Shown piece after piece: positions 9,170 to 18,652 of a stretch of DNA of 44,532 nucleotides (its first letter is position 1; each line of letters starts with the position of its first letter). The position numbers and the translations under genes were made by a program. The notes under the pieces are model-generated. The model made no database searches. It was not told the origin of the DNA and saw only the letters and a program-made list of their open reading frames with translations. Origin of the DNA: CAJBLF01 sp964418415. Its GTDB lineage: Bacteria; Patescibacteriota; Gracilibacteria; Absconditabacterales; Absconditicoccaceae. The stretch is from positions 1-44,532 of the forward strand of contig CAYQLB010000006.1 in assembly GCA_964418415.1 (NCBI GenBank), read 5' to 3'.

Positions 9170-11567
9170 ATGAATGAAATTCCTAAAAATTTAGAATGAC
9201 AAGAAAACAACAATAAAATAACCAAAAATGATTTGCTTTGGCAGATGATACCAAAACTTTTCCCTAATAAAAAAAATACCAAATCCTTGGTATGCATATC
9301 AATATTTTGTAAATAAGCCAGAAAATATGAAACGATTGGCTGCTATGGAAAAGGCAGAAAGAGAAAAACAAAGAAGTGAATGAATAAAAATATTAGATGA
9401 TGATACATATACTAAAACCAGCAACCAGAATCTTCGTATTAGAGACGCAATATTATGAGGAAGGATATTGCCTTTAGAAAAAGAAGCAGGGAGTGCATAT
9501 ACTAATATTGATAATTTGGGTTTATCATCGGATAATGTTGCATATATTAAAGCTACAACAACTCCAGAGCAATATGATTTTTATATGAAAAGTGTATCTA
9601 CTAACATTATAAAAGATTTTAAAACATTTGATTCTGAAGAATTTGTTAGTGTCTGGGACGAAGAGATGAGAGGGATAGCAAAGAGAAAAGAATATATACA
9701 ACATATAGGTTGATCAGAAATGAAGCAAGAATGAATAAATAAAATAGGAACTATTAATCGGTTGATGGATATTGGTCCAAGAATGGAGGTATACAAAGAA
9801 AACTACATAAATAAAGATGGAAACATTAAAAAGTTGTATGATGCAGAAGTACAGAATATAACAAACTCATATAGACAAAATAATCCACAAAATTATGAAA
9901 AGATATCACAACAATGTGACGGAGACCAGAAATTGATTGATGAAGTGATAAAAAAACAAGCCGAAATAGAGGTATTAAATAATTTCAAAGAGAAAGGAAT
10001 AATTACATTGACTCAAGAAGATGAATTGTCTTTTGCACAATTGAATATCGATGTGTATGAAAAGATGAAAGCATGGTGAGTAACGGTAGCTGAAAGCATA
10101 AATAATGCATATAATAACGCATTGAAATATTTGAATGATATTTATGGATCAAGTAGTACCTATAAAGAGATATCATCAAAAGTTTTGGCAGATAAAGAAC
10201 TTAAAACATTTTTTGATAGTCCTGATAATCAGGTAGAACGATTTAATGAAAACGAAAAAGACTTGCTCTATTATAAACAAATGATAAAAATATACGGTAA
10301 GGAATTTGAAAATATTAAAAATAAAGATTGAGTTTCTGTTATCGAATTTATTGAAAAAGAAGATGCAGTGGTAGAGAATTTGCAAGACTTCCCTGGGTTT
10401 ATAGAACAAATAAAAAAATGTGAGACATGAGTAGGAGGAATCGTAGATAAAACAAATCAAAAAATAAAAGAAGTAGCTGTTAAAAAATGTCTTACTGCTC
10501 TTCAAAAAAATATAGATATAGATGTAAATGATCAACAAAATATCATCGATCAATTGGAATTAGAAAAAGATTTAGATGCTGTCGTAGATAAATGAGATGA
10601 TATTGTAATTAATATTCAAGGTAAATTGAAAACATCATGAGAAAAAATATATATGTCGTATAATTTGGTAACATGACAGGTATATTATCATAAGTATATG
10701 CAAAAATCTGTATCTACTTCTCAAGATAATGGTGTTATAACGTTTGGAAATTATGCCATGACCGATGAAGATATGGAAAAAAATAAGATTCCTTTCATGA
10801 AATTACCTACATTGGGAAGTACAATTTCAAAAGGTAAGAAAGAAAATACTGATTATATGGATTTGATGGAAAAATCAGAAGATATTGCATCATATGAAAA
10901 AAATCTAGAAGATGAATTGATGACGGAATATTCTCTGTCAGAAACAACAGAATATGATATAGGAAAAGATGCACTCAAAAAACAAATGCTTCAAGATATG
11001 ATTATCCAAAAATTGGCAAAAGTCTGTAGAAGGACAATCAAAGATTGAGCAGTAGTGTCATCAGATGAAAAACCAGATATCATGTATAATCTTTATAATT
11101 ATTTTAACAAAAGTCTTACATATTATGATGCAAAATCGTTAGATAAACTTGAAACATGGAATACATATATGAATAAATTATTAAATATACAAACATCGCC
11201 AGATTATGCGAAAAGTGTAAATACAACGAATAAGAGATGATTTGTATTGCATAATATCATGACACCGACTATTATAGGTGGAACAAATACATCCATAAAA
11301 GATCAGACTTCAGAGTCATTTATTTCGTCGTTTTTTCAATGTTTCAAAACAAACGTGGGTAATATAGAAATATTAGATATAGATAAAATGAAAAAATATT
11401 TTGAAATAGCTAATCAGAGTGTGGAAAATACAGTAATAGAAGATAAAAAAAATGAACAAGTATTTAATAAATTGTATGCTGACATTGATTCTAAAATATG
11501 ATGAAAAACCGCTGAAGCGGATGTAGAAAAAAAACTGGAATTGATGGATGAGACTATTATAGCATAA
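9170..11567 (+). CDS. large hypothetical protein with an apparent frameshift at an A8 run
   Basis: I recognise no domain. From about 9280 to the TAA at 11565 one frame is open for roughly 760 residues when UGA is glycine; about 20 UGAs interrupt it in the standard code. The likely N-terminus (ATG at 9170) is in another frame: it reads MNEIPKNLEGQENNNK and on to WQMIPKLFPNKKN, then meets TAA at 9296. The two frames join at a run of eight As (9269-9276), after which the downstream frame reads NPWYAYQYFVNKPENMKRL. A one-base homopolymer error or a real shift would give about 800 residues. An ATG at 9228 in the downstream frame is an alternative start. The protein is rich in Lys, Glu, Asp and Asn, mostly helical, with no signal peptide or membrane segment. 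It sits between two AMP-pathway enzymes, but nothing in the sequence ties it to them. Confidence 0.7.
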
Positions 11568-11570
11568 AAT

Positions 11571-11598
11571 TTGACAAAAACAACAAAGTACATATAAT
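11571..11598 (+). promoter_or_regulatory. consensus promoter of the RuBisCO gene
   Basis: TTGACA (11571-11576) and TATAAT (11593-11598) are both perfect sigma70 consensus boxes with a 16-bp spacer. It is the strongest promoter I see in the window. It starts three bases after the previous stop codon and would yield a leader of about 34 nt before the RuBisCO ATG. Strong separate transcription of RuBisCO is implied. Confidence 0.9.
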
Positions 11599-11638
11599 TA
11601 TATAAATAAGTCTTTTACATAATAAAATATAAACAAAA

Positions 11639-13063
11639 ATGACTATTCAAGAAATGTTGGCTACGCTCAATTCACATCAAAAAGCATATGTGGATTTGGA
11701 ACTCAAGAATCCTCAAAATGGTGAATATATGCTTTGTGCATTCCATCTGATTCCTGGAGGAAAATTGAATATCCTTCAAGCAGCTTGTGAAGTGTCAGCA
11801 GAATCATCAACCGGAACAAATTTCTTGGTACAGACAGAGACAGCTTTTTCCAAAGAAATGAATTCTCTCGTGTACAAAGTAGATATCGAAAAAAACTTAG
11901 TATGGATTGCTTATCCACGAAGGCTTTTTGATCGTGGCGGTAATGTGCAGAACATATTAACCTATATCGCAGGTAATGTGTTCGGAATGAAAGAAATCCA
12001 AGCGTTGAAAATTCTTGACGTACGATTTCCCTCATCAATGTTAGAACAATATGACGGACCAAGTTATACCTTAGATGATATGAGAGCATATTTGAACGTC
12101 TATGACAGACCGATCCTTGGTACTATCGTAAAGCCGAAGATGGGACTTACTTCAGCAGAATATGCAGAAGTTGCTTATGATTTCTGGGTATGAGGAGGTG
12201 ATTTTGTCAAAAATGATGAACCACAAGCAGATCAAGATTTCTGTCCGTATGATAAGATGGTGAAACATATCAAAGAAGCTATGGACAAAGCAGTCAAAGA
12301 GACAGGACACAAAAAAGTCCATTCTTTCAATGTCTCTGCTGCAGATTATGACACCATGATCGCCAGATGTGAGATGATCGTAAACTCTGGTATGGAACCA
12401 GGTTCATATGCATTTCTTATCGATGGAACAACAGCAGGATGGATGGCTGTTCAGACATTGAGAAGAAAATATCCAAATGTCTTTATTCACTTTCATAGAG
12501 CAGGACACGGAGCATTTACGAGACCAGAAAATCCAATTGGATATAGTGTTTTAGTTCTTTCTAAATTTGCGAGATTAGCAGGAACTTCAGGCATCCACAC
12601 AGGAACCGCTGGAGTAGGAAAGATGGCTGGTTCACCGGAAGAAGATGTGACCGCAGCGCACAATATTTTTGGACTAGAAGCCCCAGGACATGTATTTGAC
12701 CAGTCACGAGGAACCATTCCAGAACATGACGAAGATCGATTGCAAAAAGTCCAAGAAGATCATCACCAATATCTTACCAAAGAAGACGATACACGAAGAA
12801 ATATGAAAAAATGCTGCCCGATTATCTCAGGTGGACTCAATCCTACGCTTCTCAAACCATTTATCGATGTGATGGAAAACGTAGACTTCATTACCACTAT
12901 GGGAGCTGGTTGTCATGCACACCCGGGTGGGACTCAAAAAGGTGCAACAGCATTAGTGCAAGCATGTGAGGCATACAAACAAGGAATAGATATTCATGAA
13001 TATGCCAAAGATCACGAAGAATTGGCTCAGGCAATAGAATTTTTTGAGAAAAAAAAGAAATAA
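11639..13063 (+). CDS. ribulose-1,5-bisphosphate carboxylase, form II/III
   Basis: RuBisCO carboxylates RuBP to two 3-phosphoglycerates; in this setting it ends the AMP nucleotide-salvage pathway rather than a Calvin cycle. The 474-residue protein has all catalytic landmarks: GTIVKPKMGL (Lys165), GGGDFVKNDEP with the Lys to be carbamylated at 191 and Asp193/Glu194, HFHRAGHGAFTR, loop 6 GVGKMAGSPEED (Lys328) and CCPIISGGLNP. Between loop 6 and SGG there are about 30 more residues than in Rhodospirillum form II, matching the insert known from the Methanococcoides burtonii form II/III enzyme. The single UGA codes Gly185, six residues before the carbamylated lysine. The leader has no Shine-Dalgarno. 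There is no small-subunit gene and no phosphoribulokinase nearby. Confidence 0.96.
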
Positions 13064-13084
13064 ATTTATATCATTATACGGAAT

Positions 13085-13351
13085 ATGAATCTGAAAATCT
13101 TTCATCCTCGTCATATCAATAAGCATATTCAAAATGCTCGTACGAAATTTTCACAATGGAAAAGAAAAAAGAAAGAATTACATACCTTACTTATTGTGAT
13201 AGCGATTATTTTTATATGGAGGGGTATTTGGGGGCTGCTGGATGTATATTTATTGCCAAATTATCCATTATGAAGTATGATTATATCTATAATTATAGGA
13301 TTGATTATCTTCTATATGGATGATAAAAATTTTGAAGGATTAATTGAATAG
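13085..13351 (+). CDS. small membrane protein, 88 residues
   Basis: A short protein with a basic N-terminal half (HINKHIQNARTKFSQWKRKK) and two hydrophobic segments: LLIVIAIIFIWRGIWGLL (about residues 36-53) and MIISIIIGLIIFYM near the end. One UGA glycine joins the two. The pattern predicts a hairpin-type inner membrane protein with the basic end in the cytoplasm. I do not recognise the family. It lies 21 bp after RuBisCO and 30 bp before the AMP phosphorylase gene, so it may be co-transcribed with RuBisCO. The promoter of the next gene overlaps its last codons. Confidence 0.7.
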
Positions 13352-13371
13352 TAGTATTTTATTTGTTATAT
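13344..13371 (+). promoter_or_regulatory. putative promoter of the AMP phosphorylase gene, near-leaderless
   Basis: TTGAAT (13344-13349) and TTATAT (13366-13371) are 16 bp apart. The -10 box ends 10 bp before the ATG at 13382, so the transcript would begin within a few bases of the start codon. No Shine-Dalgarno is present, which fits a leaderless or nearly leaderless mRNA. Confidence 0.45.
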
Positions 13372-13381
13372 ATCATAAAAA

Positions 13382-14902
13382 ATGAAAAAAACAAAAGCTA
13401 ACAAAAACATGTTTACCGCGAAAACTAAACTCATCGATATTATAGACGGCGAGGAGCTTATTGCAATCATCAATGAACAAGAAGCTATGGAATATGGGAT
13501 CAGCCCTATGGATAAAATTTCTCTGATCTATAAAGGACAAGAGATTGTCCTCAATGCAGATCTAACCAATAAGTTTATAAAACCAGGACAGGTAGGATTG
13601 TTCAAAGATGTCTACAAAAAATACGGCATCAAAGAAAATGAGCACGTAAGTGTTTATTTTACCCAGCATAGCTCAGCTTCACTCGAAGCGCTCAAAAAAT
13701 GATTGAACAAAAAAAGACTCAATCAACAAGAGATTTTTGAAATAATGAAAGATATTTCTCAGAATCGTTTCACGGACATATTGACTACCTACTTTTCCTC
13801 TATGGGATTTTTCTTGCCTTCCAAGGATGAAGATCTCTATCGGATGGCAAAAGCTATGGCTGAAGCAGGAGAAATGCTTCATTTCCCAGGTATAGTCGCT
13901 GACAAACATTGTATGGGAGGAGTACCAGGAAACGAAACAACGATGATTATGATACCATTGCTTACCTCATTAGGGATCAAGATGCCAAAAACATTTTCCA
14001 AAGCCATCACTACTCCAGCAGCCACCGGAGAATGTGTGAGCGTACTTATGGATATTTCCTTTACCAAAAAAGAAATCCAACAGTTAGTCAAAAAAAATAA
14101 TTGCTGTTTGATTCGATGAGGAGGTTTAGATTTAGCGCCAGCAGATGAAAAACTCATCAAAGTTGCTTATCCACTTTCTATGCAATCATACTCGAGAACT
14201 GTTGTTTCTATTATGGCAAAAAAATATGCGATGGGAATCAATCATTCACTTATCGATATTCCTGTTGGACCAAGTGCAAAAGTTCCTGATATGAAAACAG
14301 CGCAGCGACTCAAGAAAAAATATGAATATGTAGGAAAAAAACTTGGTATGAAAATGAAAGTAGAAATTACCGACGCATTACAGCCTATCGGTGCGGGTAT
14401 TGGAGCAGTGTTGCAAGTGAGAGAAGTCTTGAGAGTTTTACAGCAACATCCTGCGAGACCTATGGATCTTGAAAAAAAAGCAATCCATCTTTGTGCAGAA
14501 ATTATTGAACTTGTTGGTCTAGCCAAAGGTAAAGAAGCACAAAAACTCGCATATGGTCAGCTCATTAGTGGTAAAGCACGAACAATGATGCAAAAAATTA
14601 TCAAGGCACAAAGAGGAAATCCCAACATAACATCAGAATCATTGAAATTAGCAAAAATTACCCACGATATCCATGCAGAAAAATCAGGTACTATCAAAAA
14701 TATTGATATGAAAGCAGTCAATGTGACTGCGAGGACATTAGGCGCACCATTGGACTTGCAAGCAGGATTGTATCTTCACAAGAAACTGGGTGATACCGTC
14801 AAAAAAGGTGAAGTACTCTATACGATGTATGTTAATGACGAAGGTAAAATCAGATTAGCAAAAGAATTTTTGGATGGTAAGAAAATGTATGTAATTAGCT
14901 AA
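13382..14902 (+). CDS. deoA: AMP phosphorylase (thymidine phosphorylase-like)
   Basis: AMP phosphorylase cleaves AMP with phosphate to adenine and ribose-1,5-bisphosphate, the first step of the AMP pathway. The 506-residue length matches archaeal AMP phosphorylases (about 503) rather than the 430-450 of ordinary thymidine phosphorylases, because of an extra N-terminal domain of about 85 residues. Nucleoside phosphorylase motifs are clear: VADKHCMGGVPGNETTMIM (phosphate loop), SKAITTPAATGE, GGLDLAPADEKLI (first glycine UGA), SRTVVSIMAKKYAMG and DALQPIGAGIGAVLQVREVL. The C-terminal part has LGAPLDLQAGLYLHKKLGD. Two UGA glycines are present, one right after the N-terminal domain. R15P isomerase and RuBisCO lie upstream on the same strand. 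The deoA symbol is the generic one given to such homologues. Confidence 0.93.
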
Positions 14903-14970
14903 AAGCTTAAAGCTTGAAGCTCAAAGCCAAAAAATGTTTAGAAATTAAAAATTGAAAATTAGAAATTGAT
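14903..14970. repeat. short iterated repeats between deoA and pyk
   Basis: The gap starts with AAGCTTAAAGCTTGAAGCT-type units and continues with ATTAGAAATT/ATTGAAAATT units. Related AAGCTT units occur inverted at 42031-42070. The right half supplies the putative pyk promoter. Confidence 0.6.
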
Positions 14971-14980
14971 TTTATATGAT
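14952..14980 (+). promoter_or_regulatory. putative near-leaderless promoter of pyruvate kinase
   Basis: TTGAAA (14952-14957) and TATGAT (14975-14980) are 17 bp apart. The -10 ends 10 bp before the ATG at 14991, the same geometry as at AMP phosphorylase. If it is real, the ATG at 14976 lies inside the -10 box and cannot be the start. Confidence 0.4.
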
Positions 14981-14990
14981 AATTGAGTTC

Positions 14991-15995
14991 ATGACAGGTA
15001 TTGTAATGACTATAGGTCCAGCAACGAATACAGAGGATCAATTGATTAGATGTTATGAAAATGGCGTCAGGATTCTGAGATTCAATTTTCCGCACTATAC
15101 TCAGGAAACAGTTATGAGAGATCTCAAGACAATCCGTCAGGTAGAAAAAAAAATCGGAGGAAAATTTGAATTATTGATAGATACCGCATGACCACAGGTA
15201 AGGACAGGAATACTCAAAAAACCTATTGTATATGAAGTAGGAGAAAAATTTAGGATTGTGGTCAAGGAAAGTAAAAGAGGTGATCGTGATTTGCTCTGTG
15301 ATTATCCGCCATTGATTAAGGATGCAAAAGTGGGGACTATTATTAGAATCGATTCTGGTTTGTTTGATGTAAAAGTGATGGAAAAATGATCAGAGAGTCT
15401 TGTAGTGGAGGCTTTGACTTCATTTGTTGTATGATCAAGAAGGCATATCAATACGCCAGGCGTACATTACAAGTTACCGACCTTGGGAGCATCTGATTTG
15501 GCTGATATTGTATTTGCAGTCAAACACGGATTTTCATATATCGCCGTGAGTTTTACCAGAAGTAAAAGCGATATCGAACATTTGAGAGAATACTTGAAAA
15601 AGCTGCAGATAAAATGAGTGAAGATCATCGCTAAGATAGAAAATCATGAGGGGATAGATCATTTGGAGGATATCATAGACGCAAGTGATATGATAATGGT
15701 TGCAAGAGGGGATCTTTGAGCTGAATTGCCCGTAGAGACGATACCGTTCCATCAGATGGATATCATCAAGAGATGTAAGATAAAAAATACTCCCGTGATA
15801 GTAGCGACGCAGATGTTGGAATCTATGATTTCCAATCCGGTGCCTACGAGAGCAGAAGTGAGTGATATTTTTTACGCTGTTCGTGAAGGTGCTGAATATG
15901 TTATGTTGTCATGAGAAACAGCAGTGGGAAAGTATCCTATAGAGTGTATAAAGGTAATGAATAAGGTTATTGCTGAAGCAAAAAAATATAAATAA
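14991..15995 (+). CDS. pyk: pyruvate kinase lacking the C-terminal domain
   Basis: Pyruvate kinase makes pyruvate and ATP from phosphoenolpyruvate. The 334-residue product has the (beta/alpha)8 A domain and the B lid domain but stops where the C (allosteric) domain would begin; usual length is about 470. Motifs: MTGIVMTIGPATN, RFNFPHYT (the HG pair of RxNxSHG is changed), IDTAGPQVRTG, the B domain with IIRIDSGLFDVKV, KLPTLGASDLADI, IAKIENHEGIDHLEDI, VARGDLGAEL, VATQMLESM and MLSGETAVGKYP. The Gly in DLG, SGE and TAGP comes from UGA. The start at 14991 aligns with family N-termini such as MKKTKIVCTIGP; an ATG at 14976 would add five residues. The stop is TAA with no sign of a C domain in other frames downstream. 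Together with RuBisCO-derived 3-phosphoglycerate it would yield ATP. Confidence 0.9.
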
Positions 15996-16054
15996 TTACT
16001 TCATAATTGTTTCATATTGTTACAATATTACAATAATTTGTAACGAAAATTTCA

Positions 16055-16243
16055 TTAATTACGGTATCGTTCTTTTACTTTCTTTCGCTGTTCGAGGATG
16101 TGAGCATAAGCTTCCCATCCGGTTTTTTTTATTTTTTCAAAAAAATTTTGCCGGAAATCATTCATATACGATCATCAGATGACAAAATCTATGATTCGAT
16201 TATTAAATTTTGTTTCCATTTTTTCGAATTTCTTTTTGAACAT
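16055..16243 (-). CDS. small hypothetical protein, 62 residues, with tandem UGA
   Basis: On the minus strand an ATG at 16243 opens a frame to TAA at 16055 that contains two consecutive TGA codons, so a standard-code scan misses it. It encodes a basic, helical protein: MFKKKFEKMETKFNNRIIDF, then VIGGSYMNDFRQNFFEK and KTGWEAYAHILEQRKKV, ending KERYRN. A promoter-like TTGATA-16-TATAGT lies upstream on the same strand. The family is unknown. Support is coding-like composition plus the promoter; no homologue is recognised. Confidence 0.55.
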
Positions 16244-16273
16244 GGGTCCTATGAAGCAGGATAAATTATTTTC

Positions 16274-16301
16274 ACTATAAAAAAACGCTTGTAATTATCA
16301 A
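16274..16301 (-). promoter_or_regulatory. promoter of the small minus-strand gene
   Basis: On the minus strand TTGATA (16301-16296) and TATAGT (16279-16274) are 16 bp apart. Predicted transcription starts near 16267, giving a leader of about 24 nt before the ATG at 16243. Confidence 0.55.
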
Positions 16302-16324
16302 ACTAAAAAACATACAATAAAACC

Positions 16325-16476
16325 TGTAATATATCACTTCGTGATGTAATTTGGACTTCGTCCGTAATGAGCCCTAACGGGCGTAATATATTATAATGAA
16401 CGGCAATGAAAATCACGCGAAGCTCATTACGCCGTAGGCATATTACGCGAAGCATATTACGCGAAGCATATTACAA
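16325..16476. repeat. second hairpin-comb element, GTAAT array facing ATTAC array
   Basis: Four GTAAT units on the left are separated by perfect mini hairpins (ATCAC-TTC-GTGAT, GGAC-TTC-GTCC, GCCC-TAAC-GGGC). After a roughly 35-bp centre, four ATTAC units follow, separated by GCC-GTA-GGC and two identical GCGAAGC spacers. It has the same architecture as 6439-6600. It lies between the divergent small minus-strand gene and the 3D-domain gene and ends 20 bp before the latter's start codon. Confidence 0.82.
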
Positions 16477-16495
16477 TTTATTTTTCAATATCTTT

Positions 16496-17647
16496 ATGAA
16501 AAAAATAGTAGGATTGTTAGTGATTATGTTGTGAATATGAGGCATTACAAGTGCTTTCTCGTTTTCCGATTGTCAAGAAAAGATGTTCACGGTGACAGCA
16601 TATTATTCACCAGAGACAGGCCAAATATTTTATTATAAGTCATCGTTTCAAGAAGAGGTAATATTAAACGGTGAAGGAAAAATAGGCGCATCCGGCAAGA
16701 ATGTATTTACAGGTATGTTGGCATGACCAAAGACCTATCCTTTTGGATCACTGATTTATTTTCCTGAATTAGGTATCGGTGAAATCGCTGATAGAGGAGG
16801 AGCTATCGTACTTTCTGGAGAAAAAGGGCAAAATTACGACCGTATAGATATTTGGATGGGAAAAGGGGAAGAAGGATTGATTAGAGCACTTACCTTCGGC
16901 AAAAAAAATATGACATGATGGTATTGTGATGTGTCGATGGTAAAGAAAGGTGTAAAAAGTAGTTTGGATCTAAATAAGGTTCCGACATTAAAATATTTTT
17001 TTGATATGGCGATACGACTCCAAGAGCTCAAACCGGAGAGAAATGATATATGGGTTCGAACGTTACAAAAATATCTCAATACCTTAGGATATCTTAATAA
17101 AAAATATCGGCATGGAAGTTATGATAATCATACAGTACAAGCATTGTGCAATTATCAGGTTGCAAAAAAGATTGTTTCTAGAAAAAGTCCTGATTGTGGT
17201 AAATTCGGTAAAATGACGAGAGCTAAGATGAAGACAGAGGTACAGAATAAATGATTACTGCCTCAGGATCTTTACGCTAAATGAACCTTTGCGACGATTT
17301 TGGATTTAGCGCAACGATATAATGGAAAATCAGCTTCGATTACAACAGGTCAACAATGAAATAATGAAAAAATTCAACCAACTTCAAAACAAAAAATCTT
17401 TCTCTTCTATAAAGCATATAGTAAGTGAGACCAAAGCTCGGAAATAAAAATCCTGCAAACGTTTTTGCAGACACAGTGACTCTATTCTGGAAAGATAGAC
17501 GGCATCTATTCGATAAATACAATTAGCGCAGTTTACGAATTCCAAAAAAAATACTGACTGATTTCAGATACGGATCCATTGACCTTAAGAGGATATCTCG
17601 GCCCCAAGACCAGAGCGAAGATCAATGATATGAGACAAAACAAATAG
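16496..17647 (+). CDS. secreted 3D-domain protein with two peptidoglycan-binding domains
   Basis: The 383-residue protein starts with a signal peptide (KKIVGLLVIMLGIGGITSAFS; two of its glycines, residues 13 and 15, are UGA), so it should be exported. Residues 30-130 form a 3D (double-psi barrel) domain as in YuiC/YabE stationary-phase secreted proteins and MltA: FTVTAYYSPETG, PFGSLIYFPELGIGEIADRG with Asp99, and YDRIDIWMG with the second and third Asp. Two PG_binding_1-type repeats follow, one near residues 180-225 (WVRTLQKYLNTLGYL) and one near 315-365 (EIKILQTFLQTQGLYSGKID, then AVYEFQKKYG). The family is linked to lytic transglycosylase or muralytic activity. It could remodel the cell's own wall or act on a host wall; the sequence cannot decide. 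A convergent terminator separates it from the next gene. Confidence 0.88.
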
Positions 17648-17655
17648 ATGAATTA

Positions 17656-17692
17656 GAAAAAAGACGGGATAGACGCTATTTCATCTTTTTTC
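17656..17692. terminator. bidirectional terminator between convergent genes
   Basis: GAAAAAAGA (17656-17664) pairs with TCTTTTTTC (17684-17692), with an inner ATAG/CTAT pairing. A run on one side and T run on the other let it work for both the 3D-domain gene and the converging methyltransferase gene, whose stop codon begins one base later. Confidence 0.7.
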
Positions 17693-18652
17693 TTATCTTT
17701 TTTCAAACAAGAATTGTCCCCTAGAATCTTTGATAAGTTTTTGGATAAGTTTAAAATTATGTCCTTCGAAGAAATTAACGAGGCCATCAGGATCATAAGT
17801 ATAGATGCTAACAATCTGGAGTTCTTCACCAGGTAATATAGTTGTTGTTTCATTTTTTATGGTAACACTGACCTTTCTGTTAAAGACAAAACTATATTGA
17901 TAATTTATAGCTTCCAAAGGATCTATATTTATGGTTTTTAGTGCAAATTCTCATGATTCTTTATCGATATTCATGCTTTCGATAGGATTGAGAAAAAGGT
18001 TCGTCATTTCCTTGTTGGAAAGATAACTATAGTATTTTTCGAAATCTTTAAGATTATCTTTTGTGGTTTTTCCTGATCTCAGACGGACATCTAACCATAT
18101 TTTTTCTCCTGGTTTCAAAAGGTTGTAGAGGATATCAATGATGTTGTTAGGATTGATATTTCCAAATGTGTTGCTGAAAAAGGTGAAAATTTTGATGTCA
18201 TTATTGAGGGTTAATTGGCTTAATTCTCTCCTAAATTCGTTTGTTGAAAAGTCAGCACAGATAAAATTCTTTCATACCGTGCTAAGATCTTTCATCCTTT
18301 GTATAGATAAATCAAGCATGTTTTTGGATGAATCGACACCATAGTAATCTATATGGTATCTATATTTCATATGCTCAAAGATATAGGACTCAATATCGGA
18401 ATTTCAACAACCAAGGCTGATGATAGCCATTTTTTTGCTTTTCGAAAAGATATACTTTGTACCGAAATCTACGAAGAGTTCGTACGGATAAGCACTATAA
18501 TAGACAGCGTCAGTATTGACGACGTCATAATAGTTTGTCGCTCCCTTTTGGAGATAGAGGAACTTTTGTTCAAGTGTCCTATTTCTGAGACAGAAGGAAA
18601 GCTCATCGCTAAGGGTAGCATCGGAGATGAGATTATAGATTTGATTGTTCAT
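17693..18652 (-). CDS. SAM-dependent methyltransferase, EgtD-like (histidine-specific type)
   Basis: The 319-residue product resembles the EgtD/DUF2260 family of SAM-dependent methyltransferases (Methyltransf_33), whose founding member trimethylates histidine in ergothioneine synthesis. Visible features: an N-terminal region with LEQKFLYLQKGATNYYDV, motif I AIISLGCGNSDIE with the central glycine (residue 83) from UGA, YYGVDSSKNMLDLS (motif II acid), FICADFS, FTFFSNTFGNINP in place of the usual FPGSTIGN, and LKPGEKIWLDVRL. Three UGA glycines are present. No EgtB partner is nearby, so the substrate may not be histidine. The start at 18652 is the first ATG after the tandem repeats. Convergent with the 3D-domain gene. 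Confidence 0.78.

Noticed and set aside
9228..9230. ATG at 9228 as the true start of the large unknown gene
   Set aside because: It gives an unconvincing N-terminus, whereas the frame from 9170 gives natural protein sequence up to the A8 run. Kept as an alternative only.
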